Shown: positions 48,000 to 59,073 of the stretch, piece after piece
How positions within the stretch are numbered: the stretch's first letter is position 1
How the letters are laid out: the number at the start of each line of letters is the position of its first letter
Assembly: GCA_039707655.1 (NCBI GenBank)
Contig: CM077676.1
Coordinates: 237,251,366-237,315,365, forward strand
DNA from: Elymus sibiricus
Lineage: Eukaryota > Streptophyta > Magnoliopsida > Poales > Poaceae
DNA: 64,000 nt
Direction: 5' to 3'
Translations under genes and position numbers: made by a program
Notes under the pieces: generated by a model
The model's input: the letters and a program-made list of their open reading frames with translations, nothing else
What the model was told of the DNA's origin: nothing
The model's database searches: none

Positions 48000-48888
48000 T
48001 GTCGGGTCAGTGGGACCCAGGGTACCACAACCCATCTGCCTCTAGCCCAGGAGGCGGCGCTTGGGCCGGCCCAGGCGAGATGGCCCTGGCATCGTCGCCC
48101 GGGAGGGGTCACCTCGCGAGGGGATAGCCTCGTGAGGCCCCTCATCACCAGGCCAAGCCCTGCGTCGCCTTGTGAGGCAGTCCCTCGGGAGGCCGCTTTG
48201 CGGGGCGTGGCGCACGGTGCCGGCCTCGGGGCGACCGGCCCGTCATGTGGGTGACGGCCTGACGATAGGACGAGGACAATAGGGTATAGCTCAGGGATAG
48301 CAGGATGCAGCTCAGGCGGGCTTCCATTCTGGTGATAGGGGAGCAGTGGCATCTGCCTTCCCTCAAAAGCAAGCCCCAAGACATTTCCTCTTTGGTGATA
48401 GGAGATCAGGACGGATCAGCGCGCCAGGACGGAGGTCATCGCCGAGCCCACCTACGTGTCACGAGGAGCTACTTTAGCAGGCGAAGACCGCCTTTAATCA
48501 GGATAAGCCTGTGCTCTTGTCCCCCTTTTGAATTGCCGCCCTGTGGCAACCCTTTCCCGCTCATATTTTCGGGGAAGAGGGCCAAGGCATTACAAAATGG
48601 GCAGGGCTGCTTCCATGTAGGGGATGGATTCATTCTCCCCTACACCTCTTGTACCTCGAGCACAAGCTCTCCACCACGGAGCAATCCAACACAAGCTGGT
48701 GTAGGGTGTTACACCGCACGGTGGCCCGAAACTGGGTAGCTCGCCCGTCCCCTTCATGTCCGGTGAGAGCTGGCGAGTCCGTCGCGTCCCCGCCGTAGTC
48801 CTGTCGTAGGTTGCCAAGCAAAGTCCCCCAGAGTTCGAATCCTTAGTTCTTGGAGAAGTTTCTTGGACGCAGATCCTAGGCTCCGACA
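48000..48888 (+). repeat. 5' LTR of element H
   Basis: This 889-bp LTR ends CTCCGACA. The 3' copy (55117-56019) is about 14 bp longer because of an extra GGCGAGGCCGGCAAGCCCTG-like segment near 55275. The PBS TGGCGCGCCAGGTAGGGGG follows at 48891-48909. Confidence 0.93.
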
Positions 48889-48951
48889 TTTGGCGCGCCA
48901 GGTAGGGGGACTTGCCGTCTTCGCGCCTTCGACCTCGACATCGACACCGAC

Positions 48952-51501
48952 ATGGACGACGCCGCCGCGCACCACGAGCGCGCTGCACATCGAGCCACCG
49001 CCTCCGGGCCCGTTGGGGAGCGGGCGTCCTCCTCCATCCGCCCGTCGGCGAGTGGGCGGGACTGCGGCCTCTCCTCCACCGCGTCTTCGCCCGTAGGGAG
49101 CGGCCCCCTTGCTCCGCGTGCCGCGCGGCTCATGGCTCGGGGGCTGCTGCGCTGTCCCCCCTCCAAGGACGGCCACGACGCCTGGCTCGAGCGCATCACC
49201 GAGCTCGTCTTCGCCGCCAGCGGAGGCCAGGCGCCCCCTCGCCCCATGTCCACTTCACCATGGCGCGCTGGGTGGCCTGGGCGCACCGCTCCCCGTCTTC
49301 TTCCTCCTCCGGGCCGCGGCCCATCCGTGCTGAGCGGCGCCGGCGGCCACCACCCAACCAAGGCCATCGCCACCAGCAGGGGTTCCCAGGGACCCCGAGG
49401 GGTGGCCTGCATCCTGGGAGGGGCCCAGGCCCCTCCGTCCAGCCGTCACCTCAAGCACTTCACGCGCGAGGTGAGCGCGGCCCTTCAGGCGCCCGAGCCC
49501 GCCGGCCGCCTCAAGTGGTCCGAGTTCCCCATCTCCTTCGACGCCAGCGACCATCCCAGGTCCGCCAGGGCTGCGGGGGCTGTCCCTCTGCTGTGCACTC
49601 TGACTATCGGCGGTGTGGCCGTCACCAAGACGCTCATCGTCGCCAAGCCGCACGGCGGCAAGCGCATGTGCGTCGACTTCACCAACCTCAACAAGGCCTG
49701 CCCCAAGGACCACTTCCCGCTGCCCAGGATTGACAAAATAGTAGACTCCACCACCGGGTGCGATCTGCTCTGCTTCCTGGACGCCTTCTCGGGCTATCAT
49801 CAGATCAAGATGGCAAAGGAGGATGAGGAGAAAACCGCCTTCATCACCCCCTATGGAGTGTTCTGCTACGTGTGCATGCCCTTTGGCCTGAAGAGCACGG
49901 GGGCTACCTTCCAGAGGCTGATGCGCATCTGCCTGGGGAGCCAGATGGGGAGAAACGCGGAGGCATACGTCGATGACATCGTCATCAAAACACGTGAGGT
50001 GCGCACCCTCATCGAGGACCTGCAGGAAACCTTTGCCAACCTGCGCAAGGTCAACCCCAAGCTCAACCCCGCCAAGTGTGTCTTCGGTGTCCCTTCCGGC
50101 AAGCTCCTGGGTTTCCTGGTCTCCCATCACGGTATCGAGGCCAAACCTGAGAAAATTAAGGCCATCGAGGAGATGCGGCCGCCCCGCAACCTCAAGGAAA
50201 TGCAGCGCCTGGCGGGATGCATGGCCTCGCTCGGTCGCTTCATATCCTAGTTCGGCGAACGGGCCCTGCCTTTCTTCAAGCTCATGAAGAGGTCAGGCCC
50301 CTTCAAGTGGACCCCTGAGGCCGACGCTACCTTCGAGGACCTCAAAAGGTACCTCACGAGCCCTCCTGTCATGGTCGCCCCGCGCCCATGCGAGCGCCTG
50401 TTGTTGTACTTGGCGGCCACTCCCCAGACGGCCAGTGCGTCCCTTGTGGCGGAGCGGGAGGAGCGAGTATGCGTCAAGAAGAAGCCTGCCGAGCCTGTGC
50501 CTGCGGGTGCCGCGGAGATATCGCTGGAGCCCCTCAAGGCCCTGCCGGCGCCTGCCGAGGGCCCCCCTCCGGAGGCCCCAGCGCCTCCTCAGGAGGCCTC
50601 TGGAGCTCAGCCTCCGGAGGCCCCCATGGCGCCGCCTCCGGAGGCCCCCGCGACGCAGCAGCCTGAGCCCCTCGGCGAGCACGACCTGGATACCACGGTC
50701 ACGCGCCTCATCGAGCACCCCGTCTACTTCGTCAGTACGGTGCTGTGAGATGCGCGTGAACGGTACCCCATGCAGTAGAAACTCCTCCTGGCGCTCCTCA
50801 TGGCCTCCAGGAAGCTGTGCTACTACTTCCAGGGTCACCCAGTCAGAGTGATCTCCTCCTACCCGCTGGAGCAAGTCCTGCGGAGCCCAAACGCCACCGG
50901 CCGCGTCGCCGAGTGGAACATCGAGCTGTAGCCCTTCGAGCTGGAGTTCCACACCACCAGGACCATCAAGGGCGCGGCCTTAGCTGACTTCGCGATGGAG
51001 TGGATGGACATGCGTCAGGGTGAGCCACAGGAGGAGTCATCCCTGCCCGAGGAGGCTACCTTCGGAGGCTAGAGCATGCACTTTGACGGGGCCTTCGCGC
51101 GCCAGGGCGCGGGGGCTGGGGTCGTGCTCACTACACCCACAGGCGACAAGCTCTACTACGTAGTGCAGCTCTGCTTCGGGCGCACCGACAAGGTCTCCAA
51201 CAACATCACCGAGTATGAGGGACTCATCGCCGGGCTCAAGGCCGCCATCGCGCTTGGAGTCAGACGCATCATCATCAAGGGCGACACGCAGCTCCTCATC
51301 AACTTCTCCAACAAGAAGTACAAGCCGAGGGATGAGCACATGGCGGCCTACCTGGAGGAGGTGCGCAAGCTCGAGAAGCGCTTCGTGGGCATGGAGCTAC
51401 AGCACGTCCCTCGCAGCGACAATAGTGAGGCGGACGAAATCGCCAAGCGCGCTTCTCGCTGCGAGCCCCAGAGCCCCGGTGTCTTGAGGAACGGCTCCTG
51501 A
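48952..51501 (+). pseudogene. Fused gag-protease-RT, RNase H and archaeal-type RNase H of element H
   Basis: The ATG at 48952 opens 432 codons to TAG 50248. About 165 residues of Ala/Pro/Gly-rich gag N-terminus join a piece of pre-protease sequence (HFTREVSAALQAPEPAGRLKW). This reaches the first strand before the protease active site (VTKTLIV), which is joined in frame to RT (AKPHGGKRMCVDF). The gag capsid, protease catalytic site and RT start are thus deleted. RT motifs follow: LDAFSGYHQIKM, MPFGLKSTG and YVDDIVIKT (about 49963). The same frame continues through RNase H to archaeal-type RNase H (MHFDGAFARQGAGAG, NNITEYEGLIAGL), broken by TAG 50248, TGA 50746, TAG 50776, TAG 50929 and TAG 51070. 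A shift near 51500 leads to integrase. Confidence 0.85.
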
Positions 51502-51569
51502 AGCCTTCAGCGGCGCCCCCGATCGCCAGCATCACAGCGCCTCGCGAAGAGCTCCCTCCCGCACCACCC

Positions 51570-52880
51570 ATGGGCGCACCAGACTGTGGACCAGCTTCGG
51601 GCGCTCGCCTGCTGCTGGCGCTTGAGCCGCAGCCTGAAAGCTGGACCGCGGAGATCAAGGCCTATCTGGAGGGCGGTGCCCTCCCGGAGATCGACGTGGA
51701 AGCGGAACGTGTGGTTCGCCAAGCCATGCTCTACCACTTGAGGGAGGGTGACCTGTACCGCCACCGCCCGAACGGAGTCGCGCTGCGGTGCATCTCCAAG
51801 GAGCAAGGGCGCGAGCTGCTTGCCGACATCCACGGAGGTGACTGCGGCCACCATTCGTCCTCATGCACCCTCGCAGGTAAGGCATTCCGCAGCGGTTTCT
51901 ACTGGCCCACAGCGCTCGAAGATGCAGTGGAGCTGGTCCAGGCATGCGAGGCCTGCCAGTTCCACGCCAAGCAGATCCACCAGCCGGCACAAGGGCTCCA
52001 GACCATCCCCCTCTCGTGGCCCTTCGCGGTCTGGGGGCTGGATATCCTCGGGCCCTTCCCTCGTGCGGCTGGCGGCTACCGCTACATCTACGTCGCCATC
52101 GACAAGTTCACCAAGTGGGCGGAGGTGGAACCTGTCCAGACCATTTCGGCAGGATCAGCGGTCAAGTTCATCAAGGGCCTGGTGTGCCGCTTTGGCGTCC
52201 CCAACCGCATCATCACGGACAACGGCATGCAGTTCACCAGCTGCCAGTTCAAGGCCTACTGCGCCAGCATCGGCACGCAGATCTGCTTCGCCTCCGTGGC
52301 ACACCCTCGAAGCAACGGCCAGGCTGAGCGCGCCAACGCTGAGGTCCTCAAGGGCCTCAAGACTAGGAGCTTCAAGAAGCAGCTCCTGGCATGCGGCAAG
52401 TGCTGGCTGGAGGAGCTCCCTTCAGTGCTATGGTCCATCCGCACCACGGCGACCAAGCCCACCGGCGAAACGCCTTTCTTCCTCGTCTATGGGGCAGAAG
52501 CGGTTCTCCCAGCCGAGGTCAAGCACCGGTCCCCGCGGGTCTTGGCTTTCGACGAGTCTCGTCAAGACGGCTTGCGGGAGGATGACCTGCTTTTCCTCGA
52601 AGGGGCGCGCCGCCAGGCCACCCTTCGCGCGGCAAGGTACAAGTAGGCGTTGCATCGCTATCACAGCCGCAACATACGCCCCCGCACCCTCGAGGCGGGC
52701 GACCTCGTCCTGCGCCGAATCCTCTCCAGAGAGGGACTCCACAAACTCTCACCCATGTGGGAGGGCCCTTTCAGGGTCACACGCATCTCCCGGCCCGGCG
52801 CGGCACGGCTCGAAATGGAGGAGGGTGTTCTGGTACAAAACACATGGAACATCCAACATCTCCGCAAGTTCTATCCGTGA
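51570..52880 (+). pseudogene. Integrase of element H
   Basis: The frame differs from the upstream RNase H. It shows DIHGGDCGHH and CEACQFH (zinc binding, about 51825-51970), LDILGPFP, TDNGMQFTS (about 52215) and GQAERANAE (about 52320), so all three catalytic acids are present. The C-terminal domain ends NTWNIQHLRKFYP like A and B. A TAG at 52644-52646 is the only break in the domain. Apart from it this is the best-kept enzyme in H. Confidence 0.87.
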
Positions 52881-54050
52881 CCCCACAGATACGAACGAAA
52901 TGGAGCTGTACACGCTCCGGAGCTCCCTCTACCGGCGCTGCCGTTGGCACGCGGGAGCTCCCTCCCACTCTCGTGGAAGCCCCATGCTCCGCGCTGGCGG
53001 ATACCCCATACTCCGCATTGGCGGATAGCCCCATGCTCTGCGCTGGTGGACGCCACATGCTCCACGCTGGCGGCCTACTTACTTGAGGGGCCCACGGCCA
53101 TCACATCCTCAAAAGCTGACCCGTGTCGAACATGGCAGCGCGTATCTTTTCTGTTGTATAATGAATCTATTTCATGCATCAGTAAAGCCTACTTTCGAAT
53201 AGCAACCGGTGTTCTTGCAGCTAGGTTTGCCTCGGGAGGCGCGCTCGCGATCTCCTCCCCGTGTGTCTCACGCGAGCGGGGGCTGGGCACGGTGCCTGTA
53301 CTCGGGTCAGTCCTAGAAACACTGCAAAACCCAAGTGACTAAGCTCTGGCTCATGGGACGGCTCCCGTGCATGTCACCTCACCAGGTCCTTGGTGCTCTT
53401 GCCTCCTCGCGTAACACCCACAGGTGGCCTCGCGAGCGCGCCCCGCCACATTACTTGCAAAGACTTGGTGCAGGGCCTCAAGAGCCTCAAGAGCCTCAGG
53501 AGCCCTGCCCACGGGAGGCCTCGCGGTCGGCGCCCCACGGACGGAAGGCTTCGTGAGGAACCGCGCCTCGTGTGCAGCGCCTCACGAAGGGCTCGCCCCA
53601 AGCCGAGCGTCGACAAAGGAGCTAAGTCTAAGCGCCCCTCGGGTCCTTTTCTCCTCATTTCTCTCTCGTGGCGTCCTGATTTCCTTGGCACAAGCCGCCT
53701 GCGCATCAAGAGGGGACCCTGAGCATCGCGTCTCAGGGACTCCTACCGGCCCCAAGAGCCCTACACCCTCTGGCCTTGCCGAGCGCACGCTTTGGGCATA
53801 CCAGCGACGGTGTAGCCCGCCTCAGGGGCTGGGTCCCAGCGACACAGGGCACGAGGGAAATGTAAAGGGGGATAAGGGCCTCAGGAGGAAAACGAGAACA
53901 CATTAAGCATCGAGTACTTAGCAATAAAAGTGCTGCGCAAATGTCTCACACCCCCAGGGGGCTACATCGATCCAATACAGAAAAAAAGAAGAAAGAGGGC
54001 CAGCCGCAGCGCCATCATCCCCAAGAGTCTGCATCGAGCTCCGCCCGCGC
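52881..54050. repeat. Noncoding 3' region of element H with a short minisatellite
   Basis: The region has no convincing coding frame. At 52980-53075 a unit of 24-25 bp (CCCCATGCTCCGCGCTGGCGG core) is repeated about four times with changes. The rest is GC-rich and converges on the B3 ORF, as in A and B. Confidence 0.6.
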
Positions 54051-54818
54051 CTAATCAGAGTCTTCGTCCTCGTCCTTGACACGGGGGGAACTGTTGTCAC
54101 TCCCGCTTCCATCGGGGGAGGCGGCACCGTCGTCGCTGCCATCCTCGCTGGAGGAGCCGATGTAGCTGCCGTCCTCGCTCTCCACGCAGCACTCCAGGCG
54201 GCTGCCGAAAACCCCGAAGATCTTCACAAAGAGGGTGGCGGCTCCGTCATACTTGAAGTGGAGAAGGTGCCCCCGCTTCAGGCCCCGGGCGAGGGCAAAG
54301 GACTTCCACCCCTGCTTCAAGAACATGAAGCCGTAGGGGGTGAACTCCGCCAGCACCCAGGAGGGGCTGTTGCAGCAGCCGTCCGCCTGCAGCCACAGGC
54401 CCAGGGGTGCGCAATCCTCCATCTCCCTCGCGAAGGAGTCCGGGAGCCGAAGCCAGGTGCAGGGCGAGCAGTGCATGTCCACGATGAACTCGTGCGTTGC
54501 CTCCGCCGAGTGCCTCCCTGCCTGGGGAGGAAGAGCGGCAGAACCACCGTGACCGCCTCGGCCGCGGCCGCTGCGGCCTCCGTGCCCGTGAGCAGCGCCT
54601 CTTCCACGACCACAAGTCACGCCCGTTCCACGGGTGCTGGGGCCGGCCTCCATGCCGGCAGCCGCGGAGCGCGCACGACCCTGAGGAGGAACCCTCGTCG
54701 CCATGGACGAACCACGGGCCCGGCCTCTACCCCTCACCACCGTCGGCTTCGGCGGCTCCACCTCCTCTACTATCCTCTTCCCTTTCTCGGCCGCGGAGAG
54801 CTTCCTGGGGGGAGCCAT
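54051..54818 (-). CDS. Antisense ORF of element H with a B3-type DNA-binding domain
   Basis: An intact 255-codon ORF (ATG 54818, TAG 54051) lies on the strand opposite to gag-pol, between integrase and 3' LTR. Residues 1-100 are basic, with RGRGR and GRGRGGHGG repeats. Residues about 108-203 fit a B3 domain: LRLPDSFAREM, GLWLQADGC, SWVLAEFTPYGFMFLKQGWKSFALARGL, KRGHLLHFKYDG, LFVKIFG. This is the plant-specific fold seen in REM and ABI3-type DNA-binding proteins. Residues 212-255 are acidic and Ser-rich. The antisense genes of A, B and C occupy the same place but encode another protein. Acquisition from a host B3 gene is likely; DNA binding and expression are not shown. Confidence 0.8.
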   Translation of the reverse strand: MAPPRKLSAAEKGKRIVEEVEPPKPTVVRGRGRARGSSMATRVPPQGRARSAAAGMEAGPSTRGTGVTCGRGRGAAHGHGGRSGRGRGGHGGSAALPPQAGRHSAEATHEFIVDMHCSPCTWLRLPDSFAREMEDCAPLGLWLQADGCCNSPSWVLAEFTPYGFMFLKQGWKSFALARGLKRGHLLHFKYDGAATLFVKIFGVFGSRLECCVESEDGSYIGSSSEDGSDDGAASPDGSGSDNSSPRVKDEDEDSD

Positions 54819-55116
54819 GGCCGCGGCGGTGACAAGCGGAGAGATCGGCGGAGAGGTTGGAAGTTGGAGAGAAATGGGGAGCCGAGGAGTTGGTCGCTAG
54901 GCAGGCTGGGGACGAAGTGAAGGGGCAATGGAATGCCCACGCCCCGCGTGGGCAGGTTTTATCGCCAAGGCGGCGGTTATCGAGGCGTCGCAGGGAGTGG
55001 AGGCGCCGCGCCCGCAAAGGCCGCCACGCGTCGCCCCTGGGCCCGGCGGCTCGATGGGCCCCGCGGCGCTTCATCCCCAACGGGCAGGACGCGCGCGCCG
55101 CGGGCCTGGGGGCTAC

Positions 55117-56019
55117 TGTCGGGTCAGTGGGACCCAGGGTACCACGGCCCGTCTGCCTCTGGCCCAGGAGGCGGCGCTTGGGCCGGCCCAGGCGAGATGG
55201 CCCTGGCATCGTCGCCCGGGAGGGGTCGCCTAGCGAGGGGATAGCCTCGCGAGGCCCCTCATCGCCAGGCCAAGCCCTGGCGAGGCCGGCAAGCCCTGGA
55301 TCGCCTCGTGAGGCAGTCCCTCAGGAGGCCGCTTTGCGGGGCGTGGCGTACGGTGCCGGCCTCGGGGTGACCGGCCCGTCACGTGGGTGACGTCATGACG
55401 ACAGGACGAGGACAGCAGGGTACAGCTCAGGGATAGCAGGATGCAGCTCAGGTGGGCTTCCATTCTGGTGATAGGGCAGCAGTGGCATCTGCCTTCCTTC
55501 AAAAGCAAGCCCCAAGACATTTCCTCTTTGGTGATAGGAGATCAGGACGGATCAGCGCACCAGGACGGAGGTCATCGCCGAGCCCACCTGTGCATCATGA
55601 GGAGCTACTTTAGCAGGCGGAGACCGCCTTTAGTCAGGATAAGCCTGTGCTCTTGTCCCCCTTTTGAATTGCCGCCCTGTGGCAACCCTTTCCCGCTCAT
55701 ATTTTCGGGGAAGAGGACCAAGGCACTACAAAAGGGGCAGGGCTGCTTCCATGTAGGGGATCATTCTCCCCCACACCTCTTGTACCTCGAGCACAAGCTC
55801 TCCACCACGGAGCAATCCAACACAAGCAGGAGTAGGGTGTTACACCGCACAGTGGCCCGAACCTGGGTAGCTCGCGCGTCCCCTTCGTGTCCGGTGAGAG
55901 CCGGCGAGTTCGTCGCGTCCCCGCCGTAGTCCTGTCGTAGGTTGCCAAGCAAAGTCCCCCAGAGTTTGAATCCTTAGTTCTTGGAGAACTTTCTTGGACG
56001 CAGATCCTAGGCTCAGACA
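55117..56019 (+). repeat. 3' LTR and preceding PPT of element H
   Basis: GGGCCTGGGGGCTAC (about 55102-55116) is the polypurine-like tract. The 903-bp LTR runs from TGTCGGGTC to CTCAGACA. The TSD ATGGG follows at 56020. Confidence 0.92.
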
Positions 56020-56024
56020 ATGGG

Positions 56025-57550
56025 TATGGGCACTCCCCTTGGCTTGTGCCAAGCTTGGGGGAGGTGCCCCGGTATCGTATCACCATCACTTTTATTATCT
56101 TTAACTATTTTTAGTTCGATGCTTAGTTATTTCGTGATCTAGTTGAATAAAAGTTTAGTATGATCTATTTTCGAGTGCTAGCTTCGTGATCTATCTATCT
56201 ATGTAATCGAGTTGAGAGTTATATAATAAAGAGTAGTTTGAGTTTTTGCTTCTTTACTTTTATGTTTCAATCCTAGCAATGAAAATAATGAAAAAGATCA
56301 TATGCTAATCTTATGGAAAGTAATGACATTACATAAAAAAAAGTATAAGTGGTAAAATTTATTGAAAGTTAACAAACATAGCATTGGTCAATGATGCAAT
56401 TCATGAAAAAAATTAATATGGGAAAAGAAGATTCACATGCAAATACACTATCTTGGACATCTTTTATGATTGTGAGCCCCCATTGAGTATTTTATGTCAA
56501 ATTGTTGACGTTGGACAAGGAAGACAACGTAATGAATTATGTTTGCTTATACTCACATAGAAGTTATATTGTCATAGATCCTCCAACATGTGGTGCTTGC
56601 CCAATATCTTTGCTAGCCAAAAATCCGCACCAAGTAGAGATACTACTTGTGCATCCAAAAACCTTAAACCCAGCCTCATTCCATGAGAGTCCACTATACC
56701 TACCTATGGATTCAATAAGATCCTTCAAGTAAGTTGTCATCAGTGCATAAAGCAATAAAAATTGCTCCTAAATATGTATGATCTTTTATTGTAAGGGAAA
56801 ACAAGCTTTGTACGATCCTGTGATGGTAAAGAAATAAAAGCGAGGGACTGCATAATAAAGGTTGCTATCACAAGGGGCAATATAAAGTGACGTTCCTTTG
56901 CATTAAGAGCTCATGCACCCAAAAACAAAAAGCGCATGACAACCTCTGCTTCCCTCTGCGAAGGGCCTATCTTTTACTTTTATGTTTTTACTTTTTATGC
57001 AAGGGTCGATAGTGTTCCTCTCTATTCCTTTTTATTTTTCTCTTTTCCAAGCATCATGTGGTGGGGAAAGATCTAGGCATATATATCTAGTTGGATATGA
57101 GTGATCATGAGTTACTTGAGGTGAATAAGTTGGGAGGCGAAATTATAAGCCCCTATCTTTCTATGTGTCTGGCTGAAACTTTTTGCTCCATATATATGTT
57201 GTGAGTGTTAGCAATCATAGAAGACTAAATGATGGTTGATTATGTGGACTTGCTAAAAAGCTCCTACATGAGGCCCTTCCTGAAAATATGATGAATTGCA
57301 ATTGCATTGTTGACTGAGAACATAGTTTGTTAGTTTTCAAGAAAGTTTATGCCTTATACTTCGTTATTGTGATGAATTGTTACTTGCCCATGAGAAGTTC
57401 TATGATAATGAATATTGCTATTATAATAATGATCATGAAGCTACTATGTCCGTATTTTGTTTTATCGACACCTCTCTCTCTAAACATGTGGGCATGATTA
57501 TAGATATCGGCTTTCGCTTGAGGACAAGCGAGGTCTAAGCTTGGGGGAGT
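56025..57550 (+). other. 3' noncoding region and PPT of element D
   Basis: This AT-rich stretch of 1.5 kb between the H insertion and the 3' LTR has no convincing coding frame; the 76-codon frame at 56502 has no recognisable features. It ends AGCTTGGGGGAGT (57538-57550), a typical Athila polypurine tract, directly before the LTR. A similar AAGCTTGGGGGAGG occurs at 56052-56065, an apparent second purine tract. Confidence 0.7.
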
Positions 57551-59068
57551 TGATACGTCCATTTTGCATCATGTTTTCCTACTATTATTTATAGTGTTTT
57601 TAGTCAATATAACACTTTGTGGAGCAATTCTAATGCCTTTTCTCTCTTAACATGCAAGATTTACATAAGGAGGGAGATTGCCGGCAGCTGGAATTCTGGA
57701 CCTGAAAAAGCTATGTCAGAGATACCTATTCTGCACATCTCCAAATGAGCTGAAATTTCATGGAGATTTATTTTGGAATAAATAAAAAATATTGGAGAAA
57801 AGAAGTACCAGAGGGGGCCACCCAGGTGCCCACGAGGCACCAGGGCGCGGCCACCCTCCCAGGAGCGCCCTGGTGGCTTCTGGGGCCCCTGGCCAGCCTC
57901 CGGTGCCCATCTTCTGGTATATAAGCCCATTTGCCCTAGAAAAAATAAATAGAAGACTTTCGGGATGGGGCACCGCCGTCTCGAGGCGGAACTTGGGCAG
58001 GAGCATTTTTGCTCTCCGGTGGAGCAATTCCGCCGGGGATACTTCCCTCCGGGAGGGGGAAATCGAAGCCATCGTCATCACCAACAACCCTGTCATCGTG
58101 GGAGGACCAATCTTCATCAACATCTTCACCAGCACCATCTCATCTGAAACCCTAGTTCATCTCTTGTATTCAATCTTTGTCTCAAAACCTCAGATTGGTA
58201 CCTGTGGGTTGCTAGTAGTGTTGATTACATCTTGTAGTTGATGCTAGTTGGTTTATTTGGTGGAAGATTATATGTTCAGATCTATTATGCTATTCAATAC
58301 CCCTCTGATCTTGGACATGAATATGATGTGTGAGTAGTTACTTTTGTTCTTGAGGGCATGGGAGAAGTCTTGTCATAAGTAATCATGTGAATTTGGTATT
58401 CGTTCGATATTCTGATGATATGTATGTTGTTGATTCTCTTAGTGGTGTCATGTGAACGTTGACTACATGACACTTCACCATCTTTGGGCTAAGGGAATGC
58501 ATTGTGGAGTAGTAATTAGATGATGGGTTGCTAGAGTGACAGAAGCTTAAACCCTAGTTTATGCGCTATTCCGTAAGGGGCTGATTTGGATCCATATGTT
58601 TAATGCTATGGTTAGATTCATCTTAATTCTTCTTTCATAGTTGCAGATGCTTGCGAGAGGGGTTAATCGTAAGTGGGAGGCTTGTTCAAGTAAGAACAGC
58701 ACCCAAGCACCGGTCCACCCACATATCAAATTATCAAAGTAGCGAACGCGAATCAAACAAACATGATGAAAGTGACTAGATGAAATTCCCATGTGTCCTC
58801 GAGAACGCTTTGCTTATTATACGAGTTCGTTCTAGCTTGTCCTTTGCTACAAAAAGGATTGGGCCACCTTGCTGCACTCTTTGTTACCCTTACTACTTGT
58901 TACTTGTTACAAATTATCTTGCTATCAAACTACTCGTTACCGATAATTTCAGTGCTGCAGAAAATACCTTGCTGAAAACCGCTTGTCATTTCCTTCTGCT
59001 CCTCGTTGGTTCGACACTCTCACTTATCGAAAGGACTACGATTGATCCCCTATACTTGTGGGTCATCA
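57551..59068 (+). repeat. 3' LTR of element D
   Basis: This 1518-bp partner of 22274-23790 differs by roughly 60 positions by eye. The hairpin (about 57828-57885) and TATA region are kept. TSD CGCAA follows. Confidence 0.93.
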
Positions 59069-59073
59069 CGCAA

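Larger units (their letters stand above)
48000..56019 (+). mobile_element. Element H: Tat-type Gypsy LTR retrotransposon with antisense B3-domain ORF
   Basis: The element is 8020 bp with TSD ATGGG (47995-47999 and 56020-56024). LTRs are 48000-48888 and 55117-56019, both starting TGTCGGGTCAGTGGGACCC. The PBS is the same as in A and B. Internal order: a gag-protease-RT fusion made by two in-frame deletions, RNase H, archaeal-type RNase H, integrase, a minus-strand B3-type ORF and PPT. Sequence is GC-rich compared with the surrounding D. Not autonomous. Confidence 0.93.
22274..59068 (+). mobile_element. Element D: Athila-type Gypsy LTR retrotransposon carrying three nested insertions
   Basis: LTRs are 22274-23790 (1517 bp) and 57551-59068 (1518 bp), with TSD CGCAA on both sides (22269-22273, 59069-59073). 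Subtracting E, F and H with their TSD copies leaves about 10.2 kb, a normal Athila length. Order: LTR, tRNA-Asp PBS, gag-protease, RT-RNase H, integrase, an extra ORF, a long 3' noncoding region, PPT and LTR. The reading frame continues exactly across the E and F insertions when one TSD copy is removed. Sabrina, WHAM and Fatima are Triticeae families of this kind; I cannot choose among them. By eye the LTRs differ by about 4%. Confidence 0.92.

Noticed and set aside
58780..59073. Upstream extension of the gene G frame into D's LTR
   Set aside because: These codons are LTR sequence; the TSD places the original continuation at 22265-22273.
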